Shown: positions 19,037-27,811, counted from the first letter of the stretch. The stretch is 64,000 bases of DNA from Neobacillus kokaensis (GCF_014656545.1 NZ_BNDS01000010.1:127533-191532); one strand, 5' to 3'. The notes: generated from the letters alone by a model not told the origin. Program-made: numbers and translations.

Positions 19037-19426
19037 TTAATGATTTATGACTTCAAATGACTCACTTATTTTAATACTATCTTTAACTGACTGAACCATC
19101 GCACAATTTTTAAATGCCATCTCAATGGATTTTTTAATTTGTTCTTCCTTAAGACCCGTGCCTTCAATGATATAATGCAGGCTAATTTCGGTTACTTTAT
19201 TAGCCTCTTCCTTTTTTCTTTCAACATTTGATTGGATACGAATTGCCTCAACTTTCATTCTTTTCTTTTCTAAAATTTTATATAATACCCCGCTGCTGCA
19301 TCCAACAATAGATGAAACCAATAATTCGAATGGTCTATAACCCTTTGAATCATCAGATGAAATAGGTAAAATACCGTAAATTGTTTCATGATTTGTTACA
19401 CCATTTTTATACTCGTACTCTAACAT
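19037..19426 (-). CDS. OsmC/Ohr-family protein
   Basis: A 129-residue protein of the OsmC fold. The two conserved cysteines appear in IVGCSSGVLY and FKNCAMVQSV, and the segment GYRPFELLVSSI is typical. Members reduce organic hydroperoxides or sulfane sulfur through the Cys pair. The start at 19426 (MLEYEYKNG) has GGGG upstream; an in-frame start at 19471 is poorer. It follows DsrE in the same leftward cluster, so a persulfide role is as likely as a peroxide role. Confidence 0.85.
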   Translation of the reverse strand: MLEYEYKNGVTNHETIYGILPISSDDSKGYRPFELLVSSIVGCSSGVLYKILEKKRMKVEAIRIQSNVERKKEEANKVTEISLHYIIEGTGLKEEQIKKSIEMAFKNCAMVQSVKDSIKISESFEVINH

Positions 19427-19498
19427 CTGCAATCCCCTTCCTAAAAAGTATGATTCAATCCTCTCATACAATTGTTAAGATTATATTAAGCACAAAAA

Positions 19499-19521
19499 AA
19501 ACGCTTGGCATCCAAGCGTTT
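19499..19521. terminator. Terminator after the DsrE gene
   Basis: Ten-bp stem AAACGCTTGG / CCAAGCGTTT, loop CAT, with U-runs on both strands. Confidence 0.8.
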
Positions 19522-19527
19522 GTCTTT

Positions 19528-19923
19528 TTAAAATGTTAGTGTAACATCTGCATCTTTTGCAAAATCTAGAAATGTAACTGCGCCGCCAACCTCGACTCCA
19601 TCAACAAAGTCCTTCGTATCTAATCCCATGACATCCATTGTCATTTGACAGCCGATAAATTTAACGCCTAAGTCGTGAGCCATAGCGACTAACTCCGGAA
19701 TAGAAGGTACATTTGCTTTAGCAAAACCTTCTGCGAAATGTTCTTTACCTGCTGGCATTGACAGCTGTTTATGTGCTTCTTTATGAATTAAATTTAATCC
19801 TTCAAATGTAAAGAAAACCGCTACCTCTTGATCGGTTGCTGCAGCCGCCGTAGCGATATTAAATACTTTATAGGCATCAAATAAACCACCATTACTTGCG
19901 ATAATTGCTACTTTTTTATTCAT
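19528..19923 (-). CDS. DsrE/DsrF-family sulfurtransferase-like protein
   Basis: A 131-residue DsrE-fold protein. The N-terminus KVAIIASNGGLFDAYKVFNIA and the Cys-containing FIGCQMTMDVMGL (the usual persulfide-carrying position) are typical of the DsrE proteins found in CstR/yrk persulfide operons (compare YrkE). A CstR-like palindrome lies just upstream (19959-19974) and a terminator downstream. Cytoplasmic; probably accepts sulfane sulfur from rhodanese or TusA. Confidence 0.88.
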   Translation of the reverse strand: MNKKVAIIASNGGLFDAYKVFNIATAAAATDQEVAVFFTFEGLNLIHKEAHKQLSMPAGKEHFAEGFAKANVPSIPELVAMAHDLGVKFIGCQMTMDVMGLDTKDFVDGVEVGGAVTFLDFAKDADVTLTF

Positions 19924-19958
19924 TAATGACTTCCTCCTAAAATATCTTTTATTACCAC

Positions 19959-19974
19959 TACCCCTATAGGTATA
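19959..19974. promoter_or_regulatory. CstR/CsoR-like operator B
   Basis: TACCCCTATAGGTATA, centred on CCTATAGG, 36 nt before the DsrE start. Confidence 0.6.
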
Positions 19975-20014
19975 TAGTAATCTAAAAAAATAATATTGTC
20001 AAATCTGCTTATCT

Positions 20015-21289
20015 CTATACATTTAGTTGTACCTTGTCTTGTTCCTTATGGCGCGGCCATAACACAATTGGAATAAGGAGCAAGGATAAAATGCCGCCTG
20101 CCAGCGACAATACAATATAACTTGAATTGGCGACAATCATTCCCGATAATGCTCCGCCGGAAGCACCTGCCAAAGCAATAAACACATCCACTGTTCCTTG
20201 TGTTTTGGCACGTGTCGACGGTTCTGTTGAATCAACAATTAAAGCCGTCCCGCTTATTAAGCCAATGTTCCATCCTAACCCGAGTAAAGCTAAGGCAGTT
20301 CCTAATAAAATCATGGAATCATTTGGAGAAAATGCTGCTATTACCCCCGCAAGCATTAACGTCCCTCCGGAAGCAATAGCCATTTTTGTTTTACCAACCC
20401 TATCCACTAGTACTCCGGTAATAAGAGAAGGAAGAAACATAGCAGCTACATGAACACCAATCACAATCCCAATTTCCTTTAAACCATGACCATGATGCTT
20501 CATATGAACCGGTGTCATCGTCATGATGGCAACCATCACAATTTGTGTCCAAATCATAATAATTGCCCCGACCGTAATCCCCCATTTATTTGTTTCGGAA
20601 GCTTCTTCTGCTGAAATTTGTTTGTTTTCTTCTAATTCTCTAGCGATAACAAACGGGTCCGGACGAAGCATTATAAAAAGGATTAATCCAGCAAGGATAA
20701 AAGCAAAAGCGGCTAAAATAAATGGTCCAGCCAATGCTGGGACACCCATTGAAGCAGCAAGATTCCCCATTACATCTACTAAGTTTGGACCTGCAACCGC
20801 ACCAAAGGTGGTCGAAACCATCGTTATACTTACTGCAGTTGCCCGCTGCTTTTTACTCGCCAGGTCTGTTCCCGCATATCGAGCTTGCAAGTTAGCGGCT
20901 GTTCCTGCACCGTAAACAAATAAAGAAGCAAATAAAAGAAAAATTTGATTCGTTATCGCAGCAATCACTACACCAATTGCTCCAACCCCGCCAGTTATGA
21001 AACCAGCCGTTAAACCAGTGCGCCGTCCAAAACGATTCGATAATCTCCCGACAAATAAGGCCGCACCGGCAGAGCCTAATGTAAATAAAGCGGTTGGAAG
21101 TCCAGTTAGTGTATCTTTACCAAGCATTTGCTGGGCAAGCAAGGCACCAACTGTAATCCCCGCAGCAAGACCCGCACCGCCAAATATTTGCGAAAGGCTC
21201 ACTATAAGCAATGTCCGCTTGTATAACTTCCTTTGCTTATCCGGAGAGTCAATAATGCTTTGAAATACGTCATCTCTTAAACTAGAAAT
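20015..21289 (-). CDS. MFS transporter with probable ATT start codon
   Basis: A 12-segment major facilitator with SQIFGGAGLAAGITVGALL in helix 1 and GRLSNRFGRRTGL in the helix 2-3 loop. The usual start codons give only TTG 21211, which has no ribosome site and lies inside helix 1. In-frame coding continues upstream (QSIIDSPDKQRKLYKRT) to ATT at 21287-21289, which has a perfect GGAGGT 8 nt upstream; that reading gives 424 residues. Position in the sulfur cluster suggests an exported or imported sulfur compound, but the substrate is unknown. Confidence 0.8.
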   Translation of the reverse strand: MSSLRDDVFQSIIDSPDKQRKLYKRTLLIVSLSQIFGGAGLAAGITVGALLAQQMLGKDTLTGLPTALFTLGSAGAALFVGRLSNRFGRRTGLTAGFITGGVGAIGVVIAAITNQIFLLFASLFVYGAGTAANLQARYAGTDLASKKQRATAVSITMVSTTFGAVAGPNLVDVMGNLAASMGVPALAGPFILAAFAFILAGLILFIMLRPDPFVIARELEENKQISAEEASETNKWGITVGAIIMIWTQIVMVAIMTMTPVHMKHHGHGLKEIGIVIGVHVAAMFLPSLITGVLVDRVGKTKMAIASGGTLMLAGVIAAFSPNDSMILLGTALALLGLGWNIGLISGTALIVDSTEPSTRAKTQGTVDVFIALAGASGGALSGMIVANSSYIVLSLAGGILSLLLIPIVLWPRHKEQDKVQLNV

Positions 21290-21360
21290 ATTGTAACACC
21301 TCCTTTAAAAAGATCATTACTTACAGTTGATTTAGGTAAAACCAAGAGTACCTGCCTCAC

Positions 21361-22137
21361 TTATAAAATTTCCATCCAAACCTTCACTGCGACAGCGAAA
21401 ATTAATACTCCCATTACCATTTGCAATACCTTTGTATTAACCCTTTTCCCCGTATTTGCTCCAATTGGTGAAGCTAACAAGCTGGCAATGACGATAATTA
21501 GCGATGGAAGAATCTCAACGTGCCCTGTAGAAACTTTTCCGGTAACCGAACCAATGGATGAAATTAAGGTAATCGCTAAAGAGGAGGCAATTGTCATTCT
21601 AGTAGGGATTTTTAACACTGTAAGCATGATTGGTACTAACAAGAATGCGCCGCCTGCACCGACAATTCCTGCACCAATTCCGACAACGAAGGCCAAAAGT
21701 GCCGCAAGCCATTTGTTAAATTTTACCTGATCCAGCGGAATGTCATCAATTCCTTTTTTAGGAACAAACATCATAACGACAGCAATCAGCGCTAAAATGC
21801 CATAGACGATATTAATCCCGCTTTCCGGCATATGAGTTGAACCGAATCCACCTATGAAACTACCAAGTAAGATGCTGACTCCCATGTAAGTGATAAGGGT
21901 TTTATTTAAAAACCCGCCCTTACGATAGACCAAAACCCCGCCGATCGTCGAAAAGAAAACTTGAATAGCGGTAATTCCGGAAACTTCATGCGCTGTAAAA
22001 TGTCCAACTCCAAGCATTGCAGGAATATATAACAACATAGGAAAGTTGATTATCGCGCCGCCAATGCCTAACATCCCTGAAATGAAGGAACCTATAAAAC
22101 CGAGCAGGAAGAGCGTTATGATAAGGTTGATATCCAT
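21361..22137 (-). CDS. TauE/SafE-family sulfite/sulfoacetate-type exporter
   Basis: A 258-residue, roughly eight-segment membrane protein of the TauE/SafE/YfcA family, with the half-repeats [21 protein letters not shown] and [18 protein letters not shown]. In CstR-controlled operons such proteins (B. subtilis YrkJ, staphylococcal TauE) export sulfite or related products of persulfide oxidation. AGAAGG precedes the ATG by 9 nt. It lies downstream of the rhodanese-MBL and HesB-Sec genes on the same strand, with an opposite-strand small gene between. Confidence 0.9.
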   Translation of the reverse strand: MDINLIITLFLLGFIGSFISGMLGIGGAIINFPMLLYIPAMLGVGHFTAHEVSGITAIQVFFSTIGGVLVYRKGGFLNKTLITYMGVSILLGSFIGGFGSTHMPESGINIVYGILALIAVVMMFVPKKGIDDIPLDQVKFNKWLAALLAFVVGIGAGIVGAGGAFLLVPIMLTVLKIPTRMTIASSLAITLISSIGSVTGKVSTGHVEILPSLIIVIASLLASPIGANTGKRVNTKVLQMVMGVLIFAVAVKVWMEIL

Positions 22138-22422
22138 GTTGTTTTACCTTCTTTCTGTAGAAAGGGTCTTTTATCTAATTCCCTCATCTAAAGATTTTAT
22201 AAACCTATTATAAACTGTATTTAAAAATTGAGATACCCATTCATTATAATTGAATGCAGGCACTCATGCTGCCTCTGATACTTCCATAAATACTAAATTT
22301 TTTCACCATTCGCTTTTACACTCTATACTATAAAAATAAGTCAATAAACTATTGTAAATTTACGTATATACATTATAATTCATAGTATAAACATAGGATT
22401 TAAAGGAATAGGAGGATAAAAT

Positions 22423-22596
22423 GTGATTTTTAAAAACCTCTTTATGGAACATTGCCCTAAATGTAAAAAAGTATTGGAAACAAAACATTCAAAACCTTTT
22501 AAATCAATTGTTATTAAATTATGCCCAGAAAACCATTACCAAAAAGAATTTCACCCAGCTTTAGAAACATATATTGAAACCTATAAGGTTTCTTAA
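22423..22596 (+). CDS. Small Cys-rich protein (CPxC), unknown function
   Basis: A 57-residue peptide starting at GTG 22423, with GGAGG 7 nt upstream. The overlapping ATG at 22421 is followed at once by TGA. It contains MEHCPKCKKVLE and KLCPENHYQKEFHP, a zinc-ribbon-like layout of two Cys-Pro motifs. It is the only rightward gene inside the sulfur cluster and is convergent with the HesB-Sec gene. Terminator follows. Family not recognised. Confidence 0.6.
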   Translation: MIFKNLFMEHCPKCKKVLETKHSKPFKSIVIKLCPENHYQKEFHPALETYIETYKVS

Positions 22597-22606
22597 AAAC
22601 TTCCAT

Positions 22607-22637
22607 AAAAGAAGGCAGATGTTCGTCTGCCTCTTTT
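22607..22637. terminator. Bidirectional terminator
   Basis: Stem AAAAGA-GGCAGA / TCTGCC-TCTTTT with one bulged A, between convergent genes. Confidence 0.7.
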
Positions 22638-22658
22638 ACAAATGGTTGTAAAAACCCC

Positions 22659-22946
22659 CTACACTCTGAGCAATTTAAATTGACCGCCCCCAAATAAGGT
22701 TTTAACATAATCAAGTTTGGTATGGTCAAAATAAACTTTGTCTCTTTCGTTAACTAAAAATTGAATTCCATCCTGTTCAGTGAATTCATCACTTTCTAAA
22801 GCTGACTCTTCCAGAGCCAGACGAAGCTGTGGCCCCCCTCAGCCAATCCCCATAGATAAACGGATAAGCGGCTTTTTACCTCCATCAATAAGATCCTGAA
22901 CCTCATTTGTAATCGCCGATATAGCGGCTGGTGTAATTTTAAGCAT
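22659..22946 (-). CDS. HesB/IscA-like selenoprotein with in-frame TGA
   Basis: From ATG 22946 (GGAGG upstream) through TGA 22841-22839 the frame encodes 95 residues. N-terminus MLKITPAAISAITNEVQDL; core RLSMGIGUGGPQLRLALEE with Sec36; C-terminus DYVKTLFGGGQFKLLRV. This is the HesB-like selenoprotein family, an A-type Fe-S scaffold relative in which U replaces a conserved Cys. A SECIS-type stem-loop follows 19 nt after the UGA. It lies between the rhodanese-MBL and TauE genes, so it is likely co-transcribed with persulfide metabolism. Without Sec decoding only 35 residues would be made. Confidence 0.92.
22802..22820 (-). promoter_or_regulatory. SECIS-like hairpin of the HesB-Sec gene
   Basis: On the minus-strand RNA CUGGCUCU-GGA-AGAGUCAG forms an 8-bp stem (one G-U) with G in the loop, starting 19 nt after the UGA. 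Confidence 0.7.
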
Positions 22947-23018
22947 AACAATCCTCCACTTATCTAAATTTAAGGTACGCGCATTCTAGTCCCGGTACTA
23001 CTTTTAATATATCTAGCT

Positions 23019-24146
23019 TTATCGAACAGCACAACGGTTTGGACCAATTTCCATTTCCCGCTGCTGATCTAGGTCTGGATTTATTTTACCCATATTTGTT
23101 TCACGAATTTCTTGATAAGCATTTGGCTGCGGTGGTAAGTTTTCGGTTACTAATTTTCTAAATTCAACTTCATCATCGATATTTAGACCATGGTTCTTCG
23201 TAAACAATGTACCTAATTTTTCTGCCACAGTACCATCCTTGTTAAGCTCATCAATAATCATAAAATGTGCAGGAAGAACAAGAAGCTCTTCTGATAATTC
23301 TCTATAACGTTTATAAAGAGTTTCCCGCAAATCTCCCACCCAATCTTCTGCTTTTCCAGCCAGATCAGGTCTTCCAATAGAATCAATGAATAAAATATCA
23401 CCTGAGAGCAAATATTTTTTATCCACTACAAAAGAAGTGGATCCAATTGTATGCCCTGGAGAATATAGTGCATGAATATTAATTTTTGTCTTTCCAATTG
23501 TTACGTCATTGCCATCTTGTAATGGCTGATACTCAAAGGTTACTTCTGCTGCGTCCTTTGGCGGCAGCCAATATTGTGCACCAGTTTTTTCTGCAATGAT
23601 ACGTCCACCTGAAATATGGTCGGCGTGAAGATGTGTGTCGAATACATGTTTGATTTTCACCCCGATGCTTTCTGCAAAATGAATATAGGTTTTGGTCATT
23701 CGTGTAGCATCAATTAGGGCAGCTTCTCCATTAGAAACAACCATGTAGGATAAGCATCCTTTTCCGATTCGAACAAACTGATAGATCTCTCCCCCATCGT
23801 TTAAATCGCCGACCTTAACGGGCTCTAAATACTCACTCCAAGTCTTCATGCCGCCTTCCAAGTAAGAAATAGTTAATCCTGCTTCAGACAGCATTTCTGC
23901 CACCATAATCGAAGAACCTTCCTTGGCACATACGACTAATATTTTTTTGTCTGCCGGAATTTTATCGAGGATCCCTTCCACTCCATCTAATAATTCAAAA
24001 TAAGGAACATTTAAATAGTCAAAGTTCTCCCCTTCTATTTTCCAATCTTGAAAATCACTTTCATTCCTTACATCAAGAATAAACAATTCTTCCTTATTAA
24101 AAATCTTTTTGGTTACTTCTCTTGCCGTCATGACAGTTACAGTCAT
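23019..24146 (-). CDS. yrkH: Rhodanese - metallo-beta-lactamase fusion (YrkH-like persulfide dioxygenase type)
   Basis: About 375 residues. Residues 1-105 are a rhodanese domain with active Cys in [10 protein letters not shown]. The rest is an MBL fold of the ETHE1/glyoxalase-II group: [10 protein letters not shown] (HxHxDH), [17 protein letters not shown] and LPAHF. ETHE1-like enzymes oxidise glutathione or low-molecular persulfides to sulfite using Fe(II). The domain order is the reverse of staphylococcal CstB. The start at 24146 ([11 protein letters not shown]) has GGGGG about 10 nt upstream. Between TusA-rhodanese and HesB-Sec. Confidence 0.9.
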   Translation of the reverse strand: MTVTVMTAREVTKKIFNKEELFILDVRNESDFQDWKIEGENFDYLNVPYFELLDGVEGILDKIPADKKILVVCAKEGSSIMVAEMLSEAGLTISYLEGGMKTWSEYLEPVKVGDLNDGGEIYQFVRIGKGCLSYMVVSNGEAALIDATRMTKTYIHFAESIGVKIKHVFDTHLHADHISGGRIIAEKTGAQYWLPPKDAAEVTFEYQPLQDGNDVTIGKTKINIHALYSPGHTIGSTSFVVDKKYLLSGDILFIDSIGRPDLAGKAEDWVGDLRETLYKRYRELSEELLVLPAHFMIIDELNKDGTVAEKLGTLFTKNHGLNIDDEVEFRKLVTENLPPQPNAYQEIRETNMGKINPDLDQQREMEIGPNRCAVR

Positions 24147-24192
24147 TTTCTTATTTACCCCCTGTGGTATTATTTTTGTCAAAAAAATTTGT

Positions 24193-24768
24193 TTATTGAT
24201 TAATTCCTGTTGTTTTCCCAGTCCATTGGCTCATACCAGGCACCACATTAATTACATTTTTAAATCCATTTTCTGCTAATTTTTGTGCCGCTAAATCACT
24301 ACGGTTTCCTGTACGACAAACAACACAGATTGCAGCTTCTTTTTTTAATTCACTCAAATGTTCTACCAGTTTACCTATAGGAATGGATAGAGCACCTGGG
24401 ATATGGTTAAAAGCATATTCCGCCGCTTCTCTTACATCAAGAATGATGATCTCTTCATTAGCCTCAAGCTTATTTTCTAACTCTTCATTATCGATAATAT
24501 TTGGATGTTTCTTGTCATTTGTTTCTTCGTTTGAGGATTTACGAAGATAATGTTTCAAAATTTCACCTTCCTCAATGATTCCTAAATATTGATGCCCGGT
24601 GCTGTCAGCCCATGCTTTTATGTCAGCCTTAGAGCCTTTATCCGTAGCTAGAACTTCTAATACCTGCCCAGCCTCCAAGCTGTCCATTGCTCTTTTTGTT
24701 TTTACGATTGGCATTGGACAGGACAAGCCTTTTGCATCTACTACTACATTTGCTTCCATGTTATTCAT
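24193..24768 (-). CDS. yrkF: TusA - rhodanese fusion sulfurtransferase (YrkF-like)
   Basis: A 191-residue two-domain protein. Residues 7-77 are a TusA domain ([18 protein letters not shown], catalytic C17). Residues 92-188 are a rhodanese domain with active C151 in VVCRTGNRS. It should receive sulfane sulfur and pass it on, as CstA-type proteins do. Start has GGAGG 6 nt upstream. Two CstR-like palindromes (24781-24796 and 24861-24878) stand directly upstream, so this is probably the first gene of the regulated operon. Confidence 0.92.
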   Translation of the reverse strand: MNNMEANVVVDAKGLSCPMPIVKTKRAMDSLEAGQVLEVLATDKGSKADIKAWADSTGHQYLGIIEEGEILKHYLRKSSNEETNDKKHPNIIDNEELENKLEANEEIIILDVREAAEYAFNHIPGALSIPIGKLVEHLSELKKEAAICVVCRTGNRSDLAAQKLAENGFKNVINVVPGMSQWTGKTTGINQ

Positions 24769-24780
24769 CCTTTTCCTCCT

Positions 24781-24796
24781 ATACCTATAAGGGTAT
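24781..24796. promoter_or_regulatory. CstR/CsoR-like operator C
   Basis: ATACCTATAAGGGTAT, 12 nt before the TusA-rhodanese start and identical to the site at 25467-25482. Confidence 0.7.
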
Positions 24797-24860
24797 TTTT
24801 TATGTTAAAAAAATTATCTTTTCTTGGTGTTAAAGAATAACCCCTGAACAATTTTCATTG

Positions 24861-24878
24861 TATACCCTTATGGGTATA
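24861..24878. promoter_or_regulatory. CstR/CsoR-like operator D
   Basis: TATACCCTTATGGGTATA, near-perfect palindrome 80 bp upstream of site C. Confidence 0.7.
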
Positions 24879-24935
24879 AAGTCAACAAAAATAAAAGAAG
24901 GCCTCGTTTTTAAAGAGACCTCAGTCCATAATTAA

Positions 24936-25304
24936 TTATTTCTCAATTTCATATCTCCAGTTATTCATACCGCCAGTCATATTATAAACTTTTATAAAAC
25001 CATTATCAGTTAAAATTTCACTGGCTTGAGCCGACCGCTTCCCGCTTCGGCAAACAACTAAATAAGCTGCATCTGTTTTTAATTCATTTAACCTTCCTTC
25101 TAATTCCTGCAATGGGATCAATGTTGCGTTTGGTATATGACCTTGTTGATATTCTTCTTGAGTTCTTACATCAAGCACAATTAGCTTATTATTTCCGATG
25201 AGCTGTTTTGCATCTTCAGCAGTTACATTTTTATATCCTTTGTTTCCACAGGCTGTAAGAAAAATCATTAGAACGAAAACTAAAGTGAACGCAAACTTTT
25301 TCAT
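24936..25304 (-). CDS. Rhodanese-domain lipoprotein
   Basis: A 122-residue protein with a lipoprotein signal (MKKFAFTLVFVLMIFLTAC, lipobox LTAC) and one rhodanese domain whose active Cys is in LVVCRSGKRS. It would act as an extracytoplasmic sulfurtransferase anchored to the membrane. The start at 25304 has GGGAG 8 nt upstream; an upstream start at 25346 would spoil the signal peptide. A CstR-like palindrome lies upstream at 25467-25482. Confidence 0.9.
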   Translation of the reverse strand: MKKFAFTLVFVLMIFLTACGNKGYKNVTAEDAKQLIGNNKLIVLDVRTQEEYQQGHIPNATLIPLQELEGRLNELKTDAAYLVVCRSGKRSAQASEILTDNGFIKVYNMTGGMNNWRYEIEK

Positions 25305-25466
25305 TAGTACTTCTCCCTCTCCTATTCTAACCTTCTTTTTTACCACTGCTTCCGTATGCAGAGGAATGTTTTACAGCAGACATAGATTGTCTGATTCTTA
25401 AGATGCTCTTTTAATCGGATACCTCTCGAGATGTTATGTACGTTAGGAGATACCATATTAGACCTC

Positions 25467-25482
25467 ATACCTATAAGGGTAT
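25467..25482. promoter_or_regulatory. CstR/CsoR-like operator E
   Basis: ATACCTATAAGGGTAT upstream of the rhodanese lipoprotein, identical to site C. Confidence 0.7.
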
Positions 25483-25497
25483 TATGAATGCAATAAA

Positions 25498-25535
25498 AAA
25501 ATGTGTAAAGTCCTTTTCGAAGACTTTCACATTTT
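25498..25535. terminator. splB terminator
   Basis: AATGTG-T-AAAGTC / GACTTT-CACATT stem with U-runs on both strands. Confidence 0.75.
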
Positions 25536-25575
25536 CTTCATAATCGGCAAAGTGCTTCCTATTTACCAGTATACT

Positions 25576-26601
25576 TCAGGTAAAATATTCCAATTTTGCT
25601 TTAGGGAAAAATTTTTCCATATAAGAATGAAGGTGTTGTTTAATATCTTCTTCTTCTTCTTTTTGATAAATGTACTTGCCGATGCCATATTTGCCCCATT
25701 TATATCGGCGAGCTGTTTCATCCAACTCTAATTTGGTCATGGGATAGTTCTTTTCGATAATTTTCTTAGCTGGTTTAGTAAACCTGTGCTGGATAAACTC
25801 AAATGTAATATCCTCCCTTGCCTCTTTTGGAAGCTCCTCATTTAGTCTTTCAAATAGATGATAATAGCCTTCTTCCCATCCCTCATGCAAATAAATCGGG
25901 GCCACAATAAACCCTAACGGATATCCTGCTCTCGCCACTTTTCCGGCGGCTTCAATCCGTTTAGCCAATGGCGAGGTCCCAGGCTCAAAATTTTTTATCA
26001 CATAATCTGCATTTACACTGAAGCGGAACCTTGTTTTTCCGTTATGCTTGGCATCTAATAAATGATCTACATGGTGAAATTTAGTAACAAACCGAAGTCT
26101 GCCCATATCTGTTTTCCCAAAATGTTCAATTGCCCGCTTCAACGTATGTGTCAAATGATCAATCCCAACAATATCTGAAGTACAGGAGGCTTCAAATCTG
26201 GTAATTTCAGGAGCCCGCTCTTCCATGTATTGATCAGCAGCTTCCAAAATTTCATCCACATTTACATAAGTACGTATGTAAGGCTTTGTTCCCATCGTCG
26301 TTTGTAAATAACAATAGTGGCAATGCCCCATGCATCCCGTGGCAAACGGTATAGCATATTCAGCTGAAGGCTTGGATGTATCAAACTTCAGTGTTTTTCG
26401 AATACCAACGACCAATGTTGATTTAGCTATACGATACCTTTGAAAATCGTTTTCCCCAGGTAGGTTTCTAACTTGGTTATGAGAGGTTGTGTAGCGAATT
26501 TCTACATCCATTTTTTCGAATTTTTCTTTAAGTTCCACTCCAAGTGGATATTCCAAGGCTTTCGGTTCAAAGTATACAAGCTGAGGTGTAAATGGTTTCA
26601 T
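25576..26601 (-). CDS. splB: Spore photoproduct lyase
   Basis: A 341-residue radical SAM enzyme that reverses the thymine dimer called spore photoproduct during germination. The 4Fe-4S motif is C90xxxC94xxC97 (CMGHCHYC). C140 in RFEASC corresponds to the hydrogen-donor C141 of B. subtilis. It follows splA by 18 nt, as in B. subtilis. Forespore expression is expected. Confidence 0.97.
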   Translation of the reverse strand: MKPFTPQLVYFEPKALEYPLGVELKEKFEKMDVEIRYTTSHNQVRNLPGENDFQRYRIAKSTLVVGIRKTLKFDTSKPSAEYAIPFATGCMGHCHYCYLQTTMGTKPYIRTYVNVDEILEAADQYMEERAPEITRFEASCTSDIVGIDHLTHTLKRAIEHFGKTDMGRLRFVTKFHHVDHLLDAKHNGKTRFRFSVNADYVIKNFEPGTSPLAKRIEAAGKVARAGYPLGFIVAPIYLHEGWEEGYYHLFERLNEELPKEAREDITFEFIQHRFTKPAKKIIEKNYPMTKLELDETARRYKWGKYGIGKYIYQKEEEEDIKQHLHSYMEKFFPKAKLEYFT

Positions 26602-26619
26602 AAAAGGTAAACCTCCATT

Positions 26620-26865
26620 TTAATACCCTCCGAAATATTGCTCATAAGCTTGAATTGCTTCTGTTTCACTTGAATAAACGGCTGTTTCATTTGTTAATGG
26701 ATAATAGTTCTCATACAGAAATAATGCCAATTCATTGGGATGATCGGGATGATTAACAACAGCAGCTGCCTGCACATTAGCCACATCCTGTGTATGAGGA
26801 TTTCGATAAAATACATAGACGATATCTCCCGGATTATAGGGAGTGCCGTTAATATTTACATCCAT
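26620..26865 (-). CDS. splA: Transcriptional regulator SplA
   Basis: An 81-residue protein, the usual partner of splB. The core GDIVYVFYRNPHTQDVANVQ is almost the same as in B. subtilis SplA. It is reported to repress the spl operon. The start at 26865 (MDVNINGTPY) has GGAAGGTG upstream; an in-frame ATG at 26928 lies in the leader. Confidence 0.93.
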   Translation of the reverse strand: MDVNINGTPYNPGDIVYVFYRNPHTQDVANVQAAAVVNHPDHPNELALFLYENYYPLTNETAVYSSETEAIQAYEQYFGGY

Positions 26866-26917
26866 TTTCTTCACCTTCCTCGAAATTTTTAAAAAACCTA
26901 TCATGGCCTCAAAGAAA

Positions 26918-26937
26918 AAACGCCGCAAAAGGGCGTG
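26918..26937 (-). terminator. Terminator between the 26941-27108 gene and splA
   Basis: ACGCC / GGCGT hairpin with UUUUUU on the minus strand. Confidence 0.65.
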
Positions 26938-26940
26938 AAT

Positions 26941-27108
26941 TTAAGAGGTTGAAGAATTTTTGTCCGTTCTATTTGTTAATCTCTCTGCATTGGGGTCTAT
27001 TTCTCCATACCCAGTTACTTTCGAAGCGTGTTCTTCATGGTATTTGGTCCCTGAACCTGTTTGCTCTGCAGTCTTACTTTTTATGTTTTCACGATTAATC
27101 TGAACCAA
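26941..27108 (-). CDS. Small hydrophilic protein, unknown
   Basis: A 55-residue peptide starting at TTG 27108 behind a strong AGGAGGTG. Sequence features include TKYHEEHASKVTGYGEIDPN and no hydrophobic segment. The composition is like small spore proteins, and it lies just upstream of splAB, but the family is not recognised. Confidence 0.6.
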   Translation of the reverse strand: MVQINRENIKSKTAEQTGSGTKYHEEHASKVTGYGEIDPNAERLTNRTDKNSSTS

Positions 27109-27247
27109 TGTTAATCACCTCCTCTTTATATTAGGGTTTGTAATAGTGGCAAAGTTATTCGAATTGTTTAAGAAGATTTAATAGCCCTGTATGTTAATTC
27201 ATTTTTGGTAAATAATAGTACAAAACTACTAACAGGAGTGAATATCA

Positions 27248-27676
27248 ATGATTTTATTACAAACGCCTATTGAAGGAAAACAAGCTAATTTTGGGGCAGC
27301 CCGAAATGTTTTTGACTCCTTCGGCTGCAGTTTCTGCAGTAATTTTGACTACCATCAAGGGAAATTTGATGCTCTGTTATGGCGGGATGGCGGAGAATCC
27401 ATCTATTTGCGGGTGCCGATTTATGTTGTAGACGGGGAGTTGGATCATTCCAGTGCCCAAATTGAATTTGGCGCACCTTTTGTCATTAAACACGTCGTAA
27501 ATGTTGGACTAGATCACGATGAAAACTCTTTTGTGACCGGGACAACCGGACTTGATCAATTTCAAAAACCATTAGACCAAGATGGCTATATTTATGATAA
27601 AAGCAGGTGGGAACAAGCCGGTAAAGAAACAGTTGAACGAATTATGAATTCTATGACGGGACTGCTTAGCTCCTAG
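27248..27676 (+). CDS. yugN: YugN-like family protein
   Basis: A 142-residue cytoplasmic protein of the YugN-like family. It has GCSFCSNFDYHQGKFDALLW early and the acidic LDQFQKPLDQDGYIYDKSRW late, both typical. Function unknown. AGGAGTG precedes the ATG. Confidence 0.75.
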   Translation: MILLQTPIEGKQANFGAARNVFDSFGCSFCSNFDYHQGKFDALLWRDGGESIYLRVPIYVVDGELDHSSAQIEFGAPFVIKHVVNVGLDHDENSFVTGTTGLDQFQKPLDQDGYIYDKSRWEQAGKETVERIMNSMTGLLSS

Positions 27677-27811
27677 TTTATAAAACAAGAGCACAGAAAA
27701 GTTTGCTCTGTCATATTTTTTAAAACAAGCCAATTTTTAAAAATTAATGGGAAAAACAATCCCATTTTCCTAAGTTCTGCATTTACTATTTCTGAGAGGA
27801 GGGGATGGTAA

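Noticed and set aside
23019..25304. Further Sec codons in the rhodanese, TusA and DsrE genes
   Set aside because: Active-site Cys codons are ordinary TGT/TGC and the frames are unbroken.
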